Source: JAGLTN01 sp023135255 (GTDB lineage: Bacteria; Planctomycetota; Phycisphaerae; Sedimentisphaerales; Anaerobacaceae). Taken from it: DNA of 13,174 bases. Below the pieces are notes generated by a model, which was not told the DNA's origin, ran no database searches, and was given only the letters and a program-made list of their open reading frames with translations. This document shows, one piece after another, positions 1 to 6,960 of this stretch. The stretch is taken from positions 1-13,174 of the forward strand of contig DAOWCP010000070.1 of the NCBI GenBank assembly GCA_030639495.1. Direction: 5' to 3'. How positions within the stretch are numbered: position 1 is the stretch's first letter; each line of letters opens with the position of its first letter. A program made the translations under genes and the position numbers.

Positions 1-53
1 AGTAGAGATTGTGTTGGTTTGGTTGGGTTTATTGTTTTTGAATGGGAAATGGT

Positions 54-803
54 ATGAATAAAACGGTTTTGTCTGTTTTGTCACATCCGGATGATGCGGA
101 GTTTATGTGTGCTGGTACGCTGGCTTTGCTCGGTGAGGCGGGGTGGGATATTCATATCGCAACGCTGACTGCTGGTGATTGTGGTTCTAATAAGTTGGGG
201 CGAGAGGAAATCGCTGATGTTCGCAGAGCTGAGGGTGCTGCGGCTGCCAAAATTATTGGAGCTACGTATCATTGTCTGGAATGTGAAGATGTTTTTATAA
301 TGTATGATAAGCCGACGTTGCAGAAAGTTATATCTTTGATAAGGACAGTAAAGCCGACGGTTGTTTTTACCGCAAGCCCGGCTGATTATTTTGTTGACCA
401 TGAGAATACAAGCACTTTGGCGAGGACTGCGTGTTTTGCTTGTGGTGTGCCAAACGCAGAATGTGAAAATATGGACCCTCATGATTTTGTTCCTTATCTG
501 TACTATGTTGATGCGATGGAAGGGAAGGGGATTTTTGGTGAGGCAATTGTTCCTTCGATCTATGTTGATATTTCCACGAAGATAGATGTTAAGGAGAAGA
601 TGCTTTGCTGTCATGCGAGTCAGCGGGATTGGCTGCTTGAGCATCATCATATTGATGAATATGTTATATCAATGAAGGAAATGTCAAAGCAGCGAGGCAA
701 TGAGGTTGGTCGCGACTATGCAGAGGGGTTCAGGCAGCATCTCGGTCATGCGTACCCAGCGGATAATATTCTTAAAGAAATTTTGGGTGATCTTGTAAAA
801 TAA
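54..803 (+). CDS. PIG-L/LmbE family N-acetylglucosamine-type deacetylase
   Basis: Zinc-dependent N-deacetylase of the PIG-L (LmbE/MshB/BshB) family, which removes acetyl groups from N-acetylglucosamine-type substrates. From the ATG at 54 (249 aa) the hallmark HPDDAE motif is at residues 11-16, where His and the second Asp are the expected metal ligand and catalytic base. A VDHENT motif has the second-region His at about 116, and a late HASQ motif is at about 187-190. Length is normal for the family and the protein looks cytosolic, with no signal peptide. An in-frame ATG at 42 lacks a ribosome binding site, whereas GGGA at 44-47 lies 6 nt before the ATG at 54, so the later start is preferred. 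It is followed 13 nt later by a NagB-fold gene and then a SIS sugar isomerase. The context suggests it replaces NagA in an amino-sugar pathway; the true substrate cannot be read from sequence. Confidence 0.9.
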   Translation: MNKTVLSVLSHPDDAEFMCAGTLALLGEAGWDIHIATLTAGDCGSNKLGREEIADVRRAEGAAAAKIIGATYHCLECEDVFIMYDKPTLQKVISLIRTVKPTVVFTASPADYFVDHENTSTLARTACFACGVPNAECENMDPHDFVPYLYYVDAMEGKGIFGEAIVPSIYVDISTKIDVKEKMLCCHASQRDWLLEHHHIDEYVISMKEMSKQRGNEVGRDYAEGFRQHLGHAYPADNILKEILGDLVK

Positions 804-816
804 CTGGAGCTTAGAT

Positions 817-1749
817 ATGGCACGAAAAATAAGTATGCTGGCAGAGGGCTGGTGGGATTATACGACTCTTGACGATGAGATTTTGAATGATGCAGCCAGG
901 CTGACAGCAGATGATATACTTGAACTCTCGAGAGAGGGCTTTAAGGTTAAGTTCTATGACACAAGGGAAGATTTCTATCTTGCCGAAGCTCTTGAGTATA
1001 TAAACACATGGAAACAGTCTACTGCGGACAATCCGGTTGGTATTTGTGGTCCTGTTGGTCCGACAGAACAGCTTCCTTTGGTTGCAAGGCTTGTCAATGA
1101 GTTGGAGATCGGCCTTGGGAATTGCTATTTCTGGGGTATGGATGAATGGTTTCTTGGTGACAAGGAGGTTAGTGAGGATCATCCGCTTTCTTTTGCAAAA
1201 GCAGATAAAGACCTCTGTTTCAATCTTATCAATGATGGCCTAAAGATGCCTGAATCGAATATGTTTTTTCCTAAGGCTGATACGTCGGAATATATTAATT
1301 CGTGGGGCAGGGGTGTTCGATGCGCAGTGATGCAGGGCGGACAGGGTGAGGTCAAGCACTGGGCATTTAATGATCCTGTCAGGCGTGAAGGAAAGTATAA
1401 AGACGCTCCGCCAAGCGCCGAAGAGTATCGTAAGCTGACAACCAGGGTTATCGAGATTCATCCGGTTACAGTTATGCAAAATGCCCGTACAAGTGGGGGG
1501 GGCGTTGTTACTGGTGTGCCTAAAAAAGCGATCACTGTAGGCCCGGCGGAGACCTGGATGTCTGATAAGGTTTCGATCTGGCATGGAGGCACGCATGATA
1601 ATCCGTTTGGCATGAGGCTAACCTCTTTGATGATAAGCAAGAGGATTGTTGACTCAGCGGTTCCAATGTCATTGCTTGCTGACCATCCTAATGTTCAGTT
1701 TAATTTTTATCGTCCAGCTTTTAGCAACTGTGACGTCGAAATGCATTAA
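817..1749 (+). CDS. NagB-fold glucosamine-6-phosphate isomerase/deaminase-like protein
   Basis: A 310-aa protein of the NagB/6-phosphogluconolactonase fold. Visible family landmarks are a phosphate-loop-like GPVGPTEQ at 78-85, GMDEW at 107-111 (matching NMDEY of E. coli NagB with its catalytic Asp72) and HPLSF at 122-126. Next come GGQGEVKHWAFNDP at 174-187 (matching GGVGNDGHIAFNEP) and AITVG at 238-242. The catalytic His is kept (H181), but the position equivalent to NagB Asp141 is Val179, and Glu148 is replaced by Asp186. It is therefore a divergent member whose reaction may differ from classical deamination. It is longer than NagB (about 266 aa), with extra N-terminal residues and an insertion at about 188-235. 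The start is supported by GGAG at 806-809, 7 nt before the ATG. It is the second gene of the amino-sugar cassette. Confidence 0.82.
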   Translation: MARKISMLAEGWWDYTTLDDEILNDAARLTADDILELSREGFKVKFYDTREDFYLAEALEYINTWKQSTADNPVGICGPVGPTEQLPLVARLVNELEIGLGNCYFWGMDEWFLGDKEVSEDHPLSFAKADKDLCFNLINDGLKMPESNMFFPKADTSEYINSWGRGVRCAVMQGGQGEVKHWAFNDPVRREGKYKDAPPSAEEYRKLTTRVIEIHPVTVMQNARTSGGGVVTGVPKKAITVGPAETWMSDKVSIWHGGTHDNPFGMRLTSLMISKRIVDSAVPMSLLADHPNVQFNFYRPAFSNCDVEMH

Positions 1750-1895
1750 AGCCAGGTAGTGCGTGCAATTTTTTTGCCAACATGGTTTGATGATAACCCT
1801 TGCAGGAGTTGGCGAAATTGGGTATAAGTATGAGCAGTTTTTGAGTTATGCCAGATTGGCGTATAAAAGGGTTTTGGTTTAAAGGAGCTTATGTT
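1750..1895 (+). promoter_or_regulatory. Gap between NagB-like and SIS genes with weak promoter candidate
   Basis: This 146-nt gap breaks the otherwise tight cassette. It holds a possible sigma-70 promoter: TTGCAG at 1800-1805, a 17-nt spacer and TATAAG at 1823-1828. A second TATAAA lies at 1862-1867. A GCCAAC/GTTGGC inverted repeat (1776-1781 with 1808-1813) lies just upstream and overlaps the spacer; it could be an operator or a processing hairpin. The -35 matches are poor, so this is only a suggestion that the SIS gene has its own promoter. Confidence 0.2.
1881..1887 (+). promoter_or_regulatory. Ribosome binding site fixing the SIS gene start
   Basis: AAAGGAG lies 8 nt before the ATG at 1896. 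It outweighs the in-frame ATG at 1848, which has no Shine-Dalgarno sequence, and so shortens the protein by 16 residues. Confidence 0.8.
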
Positions 1896-2909
1896 ATGAA
1901 TGCAGGTGGAAAATACAGCAGGTTCGCACTTGTTAAAGAGATGATGGAAACCTCGGATATTATAAGAAATTTCAAGCTTGAAAATGCTGATAGTGCTGTT
2001 GCTGCGATCAAGGATTGCGGCAGGCTGTTTTTTACGGGTGAAGGGTCGAGCAGGATATTTCCAGCGAAAAATGCGATGTGCTGTGCGATGGCCAATGGTA
2101 TGAAAGTGAATTTTGCTACCGAGGGCAGCAGGCAGGCGAGCGAATACGACCTTTCGGGCTTTGCAGTTTTCGGCGCTTCTAATAGTGGGCAGACTAAAGA
2201 GGTGATATGTCTTTTCGATGCACTTAAAAAAGCTGGGCACGATAAGCTTTTTGCTTTGACAGCTCATGAAAATACTACGCTGGAGTCTTTTTCTAATCAG
2301 GGGTTTGTGCTTAGCTGTGGTAATGAGGAGGCTGTGGCAGCGACTAAAAGCGTTGAAGAGCAGGCGTTAGTTTATCAGCAGATATTGGCGATGATCGATG
2401 GCAAGGATATCAGCGCCGAACTCACCAAGCTGGGCGATGCTGTCGAGGCGGCTTTGACTATGGAAATTGATCCAGCGATTACTGATGCTATCGCTAAGGC
2501 TGGGACGATTCATTTTGCTGGACGCAATGATGGTGTGGCTGAGGAGCTGACGCTTAAGACTAATGAGATTACACGTAAAAAGAGCGACTACCTGGAGGGG
2601 ACTTACGCGGTACACGGGATCGAAGAGGTTATGAATGCTGACGATGTTGTTATCTTAATTGATCCGTTCGGGGTGGAGCTTGAGAAGATCAAAGAGACAC
2701 TGGTTGATGGGGTTGGGATGAAAGTTTTTTCCGTTTCTGACAGCGATACGATTTTCCCAACGATAAAGATACAAAGCGTTGGGCAGCTGAGCAATTATGT
2801 CTACCTTGCAGCGGGATGGAATATCCTCGTTGAGGTCGGCATTAGTCTTGGTATCGATCTTGATAAGCCTACACGTGCCCGTAAAGTTGGGAACGAATTT
2901 AACGGCTGA
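1896..2909 (+). CDS. Tandem SIS-domain aminosugar-phosphate isomerase/deaminase (GlmS isomerase-like)
   Basis: A 337-aa protein with two SIS (sugar isomerase) domains and no glutaminase domain, as in the isomerase half of GlmS and in AgaS, FrlB and NagB-II type deaminases. SIS-1 shows FTGEGSSR at 46-53 and the phosphosugar-binding SNSGQTKE at 95-102. SIS-2 contains FAGRNDGVAEE at 207-217. It also has LKTNEITRKKSDYLEG at 220-235 and VHGIEEVM at 239-246, which match the GlmS [20 protein letters not shown] region. E224 and H240 are the likely catalytic Glu and His. The C-terminus DKPTRARKVGNEFNG resembles the GlmS DQPRNLAKSVT tail that caps the active site. It probably isomerises or deaminates a 2-amino-2-deoxyhexose 6-phosphate in the cytosol. 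Sitting with a deacetylase and a NagB-fold gene, it completes an amino-sugar cassette. The exact substrate is uncertain. Confidence 0.85.
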   Translation: MNAGGKYSRFALVKEMMETSDIIRNFKLENADSAVAAIKDCGRLFFTGEGSSRIFPAKNAMCCAMANGMKVNFATEGSRQASEYDLSGFAVFGASNSGQTKEVICLFDALKKAGHDKLFALTAHENTTLESFSNQGFVLSCGNEEAVAATKSVEEQALVYQQILAMIDGKDISAELTKLGDAVEAALTMEIDPAITDAIAKAGTIHFAGRNDGVAEELTLKTNEITRKKSDYLEGTYAVHGIEEVMNADDVVILIDPFGVELEKIKETLVDGVGMKVFSVSDSDTIFPTIKIQSVGQLSNYVYLAAGWNILVEVGISLGIDLDKPTRARKVGNEFNG

Positions 2910-2932
2910 TCAGGTTTTTAAAAAAAATTGCT

Positions 2933-2972
2933 AAGGGTATTTCAGGTTTTGATTCGAAGTACCCTTTTTTTT
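2933..2972 (+). terminator. Intrinsic terminator after the SIS gene, possibly bidirectional
   Basis: An 11-bp stem is formed by 2933-2943 (AAGGGTATTTC) and 2956-2966 (GAAGTACCCTT), with one G-T wobble and a 12-nt loop. An eight-T run follows at 2965-2972. An A8 run at 2920-2927 lies on the other side, 5 nt from the stem, so the hairpin may also stop the convergent minus-strand operon ending at 2983. Confidence 0.85.
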
Positions 2973-2982
2973 ATGGGGCAGG

Positions 2983-3378
2983 TTAATTATTCGGGGCGGA
3001 TCTGTTGATTATTTTGATAATTTCTTTGATGGTAACTTTTTCTCTTGCGAATTGACAAAGGCCTACGATTTGCAGTGTTGATTGGGGTTCTGTTTTTTTG
3101 GTTATTGTTAAATATTTACAGCTTTTGCCCATTTCAGCGATGTTTAGCTCTATCGGTTGGTTGGCGGGGGTGTTTGGGTTTTGAATTGAGAAGGCGATGG
3201 CGGTTTTGGTCAGGTTCTTTTTGCAGGCGTTCAGGTATGCGAGGTTGGTCTCTGTTACTAAGTTGTTGGAGATGCCAGTCAGGATGGCCATATAAGAGCC
3301 TATAACCGTTATCATGATAAGCAGCATTATTAAAATCATGCCTTTGCGTTTTTGTTTTCTTATAGCCATAGTTTTCAC
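2983..3378 (-). CDS. Small pseudopilin-like membrane protein lacking Glu5 (GspK/PilX/ComGG-like)
   Basis: A 131-aa protein with a basic N-terminus (KTMAIRKQKRKG) followed by one hydrophobic helix at about 14-34, the layout of a prepilin. After the Gly at residue 13 the mature sequence would begin MILIM, so position +5 is Met, not the Glu that ordinary pilins use for assembly. The tip-type pseudopilins GspK/PilX and Bacillus ComGG also lack Glu5. GspK is much longer (about 300 aa), and the size here is closer to ComGG. The soluble part has cysteines at 52, 87 and 108; a C87-C108 disulfide is possible. The start is GTG, overlapping the upstream stop as GTGA, with AAGGA about 9 nt before it. An in-frame ATG lies at 3369. 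It is the last gene of the pseudopilus operon. No specific family beyond prepilin-like is recognised. Confidence 0.65.
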   Translation of the reverse strand: MKTMAIRKQKRKGMILIMLLIMITVIGSYMAILTGISNNLVTETNLAYLNACKKNLTKTAIAFSIQNPNTPANQPIELNIAEMGKSCKYLTITKKTEPQSTLQIVGLCQFAREKVTIKEIIKIINRSAPNN

Positions 3379-3923
3379 TTATATAATTCCTTTTGCATAG
3401 AATTCACAAAGTAGAGATTTTTCATTTTCATTTTTTTGTCGGTTCTGCCTGAGAGTTTTTGCTCGATGTAAGAGGATACTTCTACGGCATAGATATTGTT
3501 GTTTCTGGTTAGGGGGGTGAAGCTGATCCTGGCATTTGGTATGGAGCGTTTGTCTGTGGACAGGCTGGTGTTTTCCGAGAGGATTATTTTGTCGACGGCG
3601 TCTTTTTCGATGCGGTATAATGTTACTGTCTTGTTATTGGTTTTGATCAGAAGGTTGTTGGCGTCGGTTTTGTATTGGGCAAATGCGGTTAAAATCTCCG
3701 GAGAAGTTTCTACGTCTTGCTGGATATTATGAAGCACTGCGTTTTTGTCGGAATTTGTCATCATCAGCTTTTGCGCAATCGGAATTTCTCTTAGAGTTAT
3801 GACGTATAGTTTGCTGACGGCAGGCCAGATCAGGGCGGATACTGTTATGACGAATAGCATCTCAACCAGGGTTGTGCCCTTATTTTTTTTACTTAATTTT
3901 ATTTTTGCGGTATGTATCTGCAT
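3375..3923 (-). CDS. Prepilin-type N-terminal methylation protein, minor pseudopilin (GspJ/PilW-like)
   Basis: A 182-aa protein with a textbook class III signal: basic leader KLSKKNKG, cleavage after Gly16, then TTLVEMLFVITVSALI with Glu21 at mature position +5. A prepilin peptidase would cut and methylate it before assembly in the inner membrane. The remaining about 140 residues are polar and beta-rich in appearance, with no cysteine. Size and operon position suggest a minor pseudopilin like GspJ or PilW, but the globular domain is not diagnostic. The ATG at 3923 lies inside the end of the preceding gene (25-nt overlap), and its own stop is fused to the next start. Translational coupling is likely. 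Confidence 0.85.
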   Translation of the reverse strand: MQIHTAKIKLSKKNKGTTLVEMLFVITVSALIWPAVSKLYVITLREIPIAQKLMMTNSDKNAVLHNIQQDVETSPEILTAFAQYKTDANNLLIKTNNKTVTLYRIEKDAVDKIILSENTSLSTDKRSIPNARISFTPLTRNNNIYAVEVSSYIEQKLSGRTDKKMKMKNLYFVNSMQKELYK

Positions 3924-4267
3924 AGTTCTGTTTTTACCTTATGATTGAAGCTTTGTGAATCGGCGGAGACTTTTATCAGTTTTGTGCCTTTCCATTGGTT
4001 TGTTGGGAGGGTTTGTTTTATTGAGCAATTAATTTTTGGCCAAAGGGATTTGAATTGTTTTTTGCTAAGGGCAGAGCCTGTGATTTCGATGCTGTCGAGC
4101 TGGGCCTGCGCTGCGGCGATGCAGCGTTGTTTTACGAGATGGTAGTCGTTAATTCTTGCAAAGCCGTTCATGCTGACGGCGAAACAGAATGTCAACATTA
4201 CGAGCAGAACGATGCCTGTGTGAAGTTCTAAAGCCATGAAACCGTTTGTTTTTATTTTATTTTTCAT
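3899..4267 (-). CDS. Prepilin-like protein with Glu5 (GspI/ComG minor pilin-like)
   Basis: A 122-aa protein from the ATG at 4267. A short basic leader (MKNKIKTNG) is followed by FMALELHTGIVLLVMLTF, where Glu14 is at mature position +5 after cleavage behind Gly9. This is the prepilin pattern with an unusual FMALE start and a His-Thr just after the Glu. The C-terminal part has three cysteines. The preferred start has GGA 8 nt upstream. A longer form begins at TTG 4285, whose TTGA overlaps the stop of the preceding gene, but its ribosome binding site is too far away (AGGA about 14 nt). It is the fourth gene of the operon and the first of three pilin-like genes. Assignment to GspI or GspH type is by size and order only. 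Confidence 0.75.
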   Translation of the reverse strand: MKNKIKTNGFMALELHTGIVLLVMLTFCFAVSMNGFARINDYHLVKQRCIAAAQAQLDSIEITGSALSKKQFKSLWPKINCSIKQTLPTNQWKGTKLIKVSADSQSFNHKVKTELCRYIPQK

Positions 4268-4281
4268 TATGTTTTTCCATA

Positions 4282-5730
4282 TCAAGTAGGTATGACTTGT
4301 CCTGCGAGAGAATTTACAATAGCTACCATCGGGAGAAATATTGCTAACAGGATCGAGGTGACGATCGAGGCTAAGATAATAACGGTTACAGGCTCGGAAA
4401 TGATACGGATCAGGCTTATGCGGTAGCTGTAGTTTGAACGTAGTACGCTTTCGATCATTTCAAGCCCAGCGGGGACGTTATTGCCGGACAGTGCCCATGG
4501 CAGGAGGGAGCCTAATTTTGCTTTTCTTGCGGATTCTGCGATGTCACTGCCGGAACGGACTTTTTTTAACCAGTTTTTGAGTCTTTTTTTGAAACAAATG
4601 TTGATATCCAGTTTACATGCACCTTCGATCGCTCCATCTATGGTGGTATCGACGTTTAGTGAGAGCCTGAGGTATTCAACGGTTCTTAGCAGTGAGTAGT
4701 TTTTTTCGAACCAGCGTATAACAGGAATATGCCATTTGAGGAAGTCGCCTATCCTGGAAAGCAGGAGCGGTTTTTCTGCTCGGCGAGGACGAAATTTTAC
4801 ATATACCCATATCGACAATATTATTAAAATCAACAGTATTATTTCCCACCACAAGTTGTAAGCTATCACGCCTGATATTTTGAAGACTATAATACTTATC
4901 TTTGGTAAAGGTGCACCATCACACATTTCCGTAAGAACTAAAGAGAACGAGGGCATAACAAATTTTATTATGAATAGGAGTATTATAAATGCCAACAGCA
5001 AGATAATGACGGGGTAGGCTGGGGCGAAACACTTCGGGGCGGCTCTTTCCTTTGCTTTTTTGATGGTATCTGCGAGGAGCATTTCTATTGCCATGGGGAG
5101 CTGATTTATTTTTTCCCCAGCTGCGATCATTGCGGGGATGTGTCCGGGGCATCTTGCGTAGCCGAGCTTGACAGATTCGCTGAGTGGTCGGCCCTGGAGT
5201 AGCCATTTGTTAATTTTTTTAAAGATAGCTGATACTTTGTTAGTGCTGTTTTGTGCAGCGGAATCGAGAACAACTGTCAATGGCAGGTTTTGATTTATTC
5301 CAGCGGAGATGGTTGACAGGACGCATAGCGGCTTTGAAAACTTTGAGCTTACTTTCAGGCTGATATATGAAGTTGCGACGAGGAAGATGAACAAGAGACT
5401 TAAGCAGGCCCAGCCGCCGAAAACGAAAAATGCCGATGCCTGAAAAATTGTAATAAATGTTAAGATCAGTATACATTTGGCAATCGCTTTGGCAGCTGCT
5501 GTGGAGTCGGTTGTTTTTCTTGAAAAGAAAACCACAATCAGAGAAGAAAAGAATAGCAATGCCGTGATTGATAAGGCATATGTTTTTTCTATGTCGTCTG
5601 CATCGTCAAAATTGGCGGCAACGAAGCTCATTACTACAATCAAAGGCAGCAGAAAACTTATACCTGCTAATGGTTTTTTATAGCTAAGGTAAGTAAATGA
5701 AAACAGTATTAGTAAGTATATCCATATCAT
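4282..5730 (-). CDS. Second GspF-like inner-membrane platform protein with extra N-terminal membrane region
   Basis: A 482-aa, highly hydrophobic protein. Residues about 133-290 and 325-475 are two T2SS-F domain repeats. The first includes SISLAG-type helices and KFVMPSFSLVLTEMCDG at 256-272; the second ends in ILLAIFLPMVAIVNSLAG, nearly the same as the end of the neighbouring GspF. Instead of the usual soluble N-terminal segment, residues 1-125 hold about five hydrophobic helices (around 3-17, 21-39, 51-69, 83-103 and 108-125). The second F domain lacks the glycine-rich helix-turn motifs of GspF and is more degenerate than the first. ATG 5730 has AGG about 10 nt upstream and lies 4 nt after the preceding stop. 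It probably shares or modifies the platform that couples the ATPase to the pseudopilus. The shared LTEM-DG segment suggests duplication of the neighbouring gspF. Confidence 0.78.
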   Translation of the reverse strand: MIWIYLLILFSFTYLSYKKPLAGISFLLPLIVVMSFVAANFDDADDIEKTYALSITALLFFSSLIVVFFSRKTTDSTAAAKAIAKCILILTFITIFQASAFFVFGGWACLSLLFIFLVATSYISLKVSSKFSKPLCVLSTISAGINQNLPLTVVLDSAAQNSTNKVSAIFKKINKWLLQGRPLSESVKLGYARCPGHIPAMIAAGEKINQLPMAIEMLLADTIKKAKERAAPKCFAPAYPVIILLLAFIILLFIIKFVMPSFSLVLTEMCDGAPLPKISIIVFKISGVIAYNLWWEIILLILIILSIWVYVKFRPRRAEKPLLLSRIGDFLKWHIPVIRWFEKNYSLLRTVEYLRLSLNVDTTIDGAIEGACKLDINICFKKRLKNWLKKVRSGSDIAESARKAKLGSLLPWALSGNNVPAGLEMIESVLRSNYSYRISLIRIISEPVTVIILASIVTSILLAIFLPMVAIVNSLAGQVIPT

Positions 5731-5734
5731 AATT

Positions 5735-6934
5735 TTAACCTGCCATACCAGTGATAATTTGTATCATGGGAAGGAATATCGCGAGAATAATAAAGAATAT
5801 TACAATTCCAAGAGTTACTATTATTAGAGGAGGTAAGAATATTTGTAGTCTGTTCTGGTAGCCTTCGACCTGCTGGAGGTACATTTGACCGAGGCTGTAG
5901 AGGTTGTCCTGCAGCTCGTTCCTCTGCGAACCCATTTGCACGGAGTAGAGCAGCAGTCTTGGTATTGATTTGCAGAATTGTCCTGCTTCGAGGATGTTTG
6001 AGCCTTGTTCGATCTGTGAGGCGAGAATGCCGCCTTCGAGGATCATTTTTTCACTTGCCGCTGAATCGCAACCAAGTCTCAGGCACATCGGCATATCGCA
6101 ACCGGCAGAGACCATCATTGCCATAGCTTCTGATAGCTTTGCGGAAACAGAGTTGCGATACAGGTTGCCTATGACGGGAAGTTTTAAAATAATGCTTTCT
6201 TTCGTACGTCTTGTTTTAGGTGTAGCAGAAAGTAATGACCAGGTTAAAATAACCAGACCTGCGACAGCTACTATTGCCAACCAGAGCAGCCAGATGTTGT
6301 CTGAAATAATAAAGACAGATCTTGTCATAAGGTTAAGTCTTTCTCCATCGAGCATCTCAGTTAAAATAAGCTTGAACTGTGGTACGACGTATCTGAAAAC
6401 GAAGGTGACAAGAATGACGGCTAAGAAGAGTACGGTTGCAGGATAAGAGATCGCTTCGAAAATTATTTTGCGGGTTTTTGTTGATACTTCGATATGTCGA
6501 TTGAGACTTGTGAGCATTTCGGGGAGTCTGCCTGTTTCGACGCCTGCTTTTAGGATTCGGCCATACAAAGGTGGAAAATTTTTCTTTCTTTTTTCAAACG
6601 CCTGCTCAATGCCGGTTCCATTTTCAAGCTCTGTTGCGATTTCATCGATAAGCCTTTTCATTTTTGCCGAATTTATATCTTTTGAAAGCTCACGGAGGCC
6701 TTTTTCCAAGGGGATACCAGCTTTTGCTATCGAGGCAAGTTGCTGGTTGAAAAGCAGAAACTCATTTCTGCCAATTGCAGAAACTGGTTGGCGGGGTTTA
6801 GCTTTTTGGATAGAGTTTATTTTCAGCTGCATTTGTGTGAGGAGTTCTTTTGCGTTTTCCAGACTCGAAGCTTCTATCGAGCCTTCCATCAGTCTGTCTT
6901 CAGCGGTCAGCGCTTTATATTCAAAAATCGCCAT
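5735..6934 (-). CDS. gspF: Type II secretion/type IV pilus inner-membrane platform protein GspF
   Basis: A 399-aa polytopic protein matching GspF/PilC/ComGB over its whole length. The N-terminus (MAIFEYKALTAEDRLMEGSI) is the conserved GspF opening. The first F domain at about 60-190 has FNQQLASIAKAGIPLEKGL, ILKAGVETGRLPEML and then the YVVPQF segment after the first TM (168-185). The second F domain at about 260-390 has KLSEAMAMMVSAGCDMPMCL and VQMGSQRNELQDNL and ends in IFLPMIQIITGMAG. Three TMs lie at about 165-185, 213-235 and 367-390. The protein anchors the cytosolic ATPase and the growing pseudopilus. ATG 6934 has AAGGGA 8 nt upstream, and the gene lies 26 nt after gspE. The symbol follows family architecture; pilC or comGB would be equally fair. 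Confidence 0.93.
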   Translation of the reverse strand: MAIFEYKALTAEDRLMEGSIEASSLENAKELLTQMQLKINSIQKAKPRQPVSAIGRNEFLLFNQQLASIAKAGIPLEKGLRELSKDINSAKMKRLIDEIATELENGTGIEQAFEKRKKNFPPLYGRILKAGVETGRLPEMLTSLNRHIEVSTKTRKIIFEAISYPATVLFLAVILVTFVFRYVVPQFKLILTEMLDGERLNLMTRSVFIISDNIWLLWLAIVAVAGLVILTWSLLSATPKTRRTKESIILKLPVIGNLYRNSVSAKLSEAMAMMVSAGCDMPMCLRLGCDSAASEKMILEGGILASQIEQGSNILEAGQFCKSIPRLLLYSVQMGSQRNELQDNLYSLGQMYLQQVEGYQNRLQIFLPPLIIVTLGIVIFFIILAIFLPMIQIITGMAG

Positions 6935-6960
6935 ATCTGTTTTCCCTTATGCTATTTTCG

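Noticed and set aside
81..650. 189-aa minus-strand open frame opposite the PIG-L gene
   Set aside because: Antisense to a gene with clear catalytic motifs. The product is Arg/Thr/Ile-rich without domain features.
1746..2267. 173-aa minus-strand open frame spanning the gap and SIS gene start
   Set aside because: Mostly antisense to the SIS gene, with no ribosome site or recognisable motif. The 1750-1895 gap is better explained as regulatory or leader sequence.
4267..4285. TTG at 4285 as the certain start of the first pilin-like gene
   Set aside because: The TTGA overlap is attractive, but the ATG at 4267 has a better-spaced GGA and gives a normal prepilin leader length.
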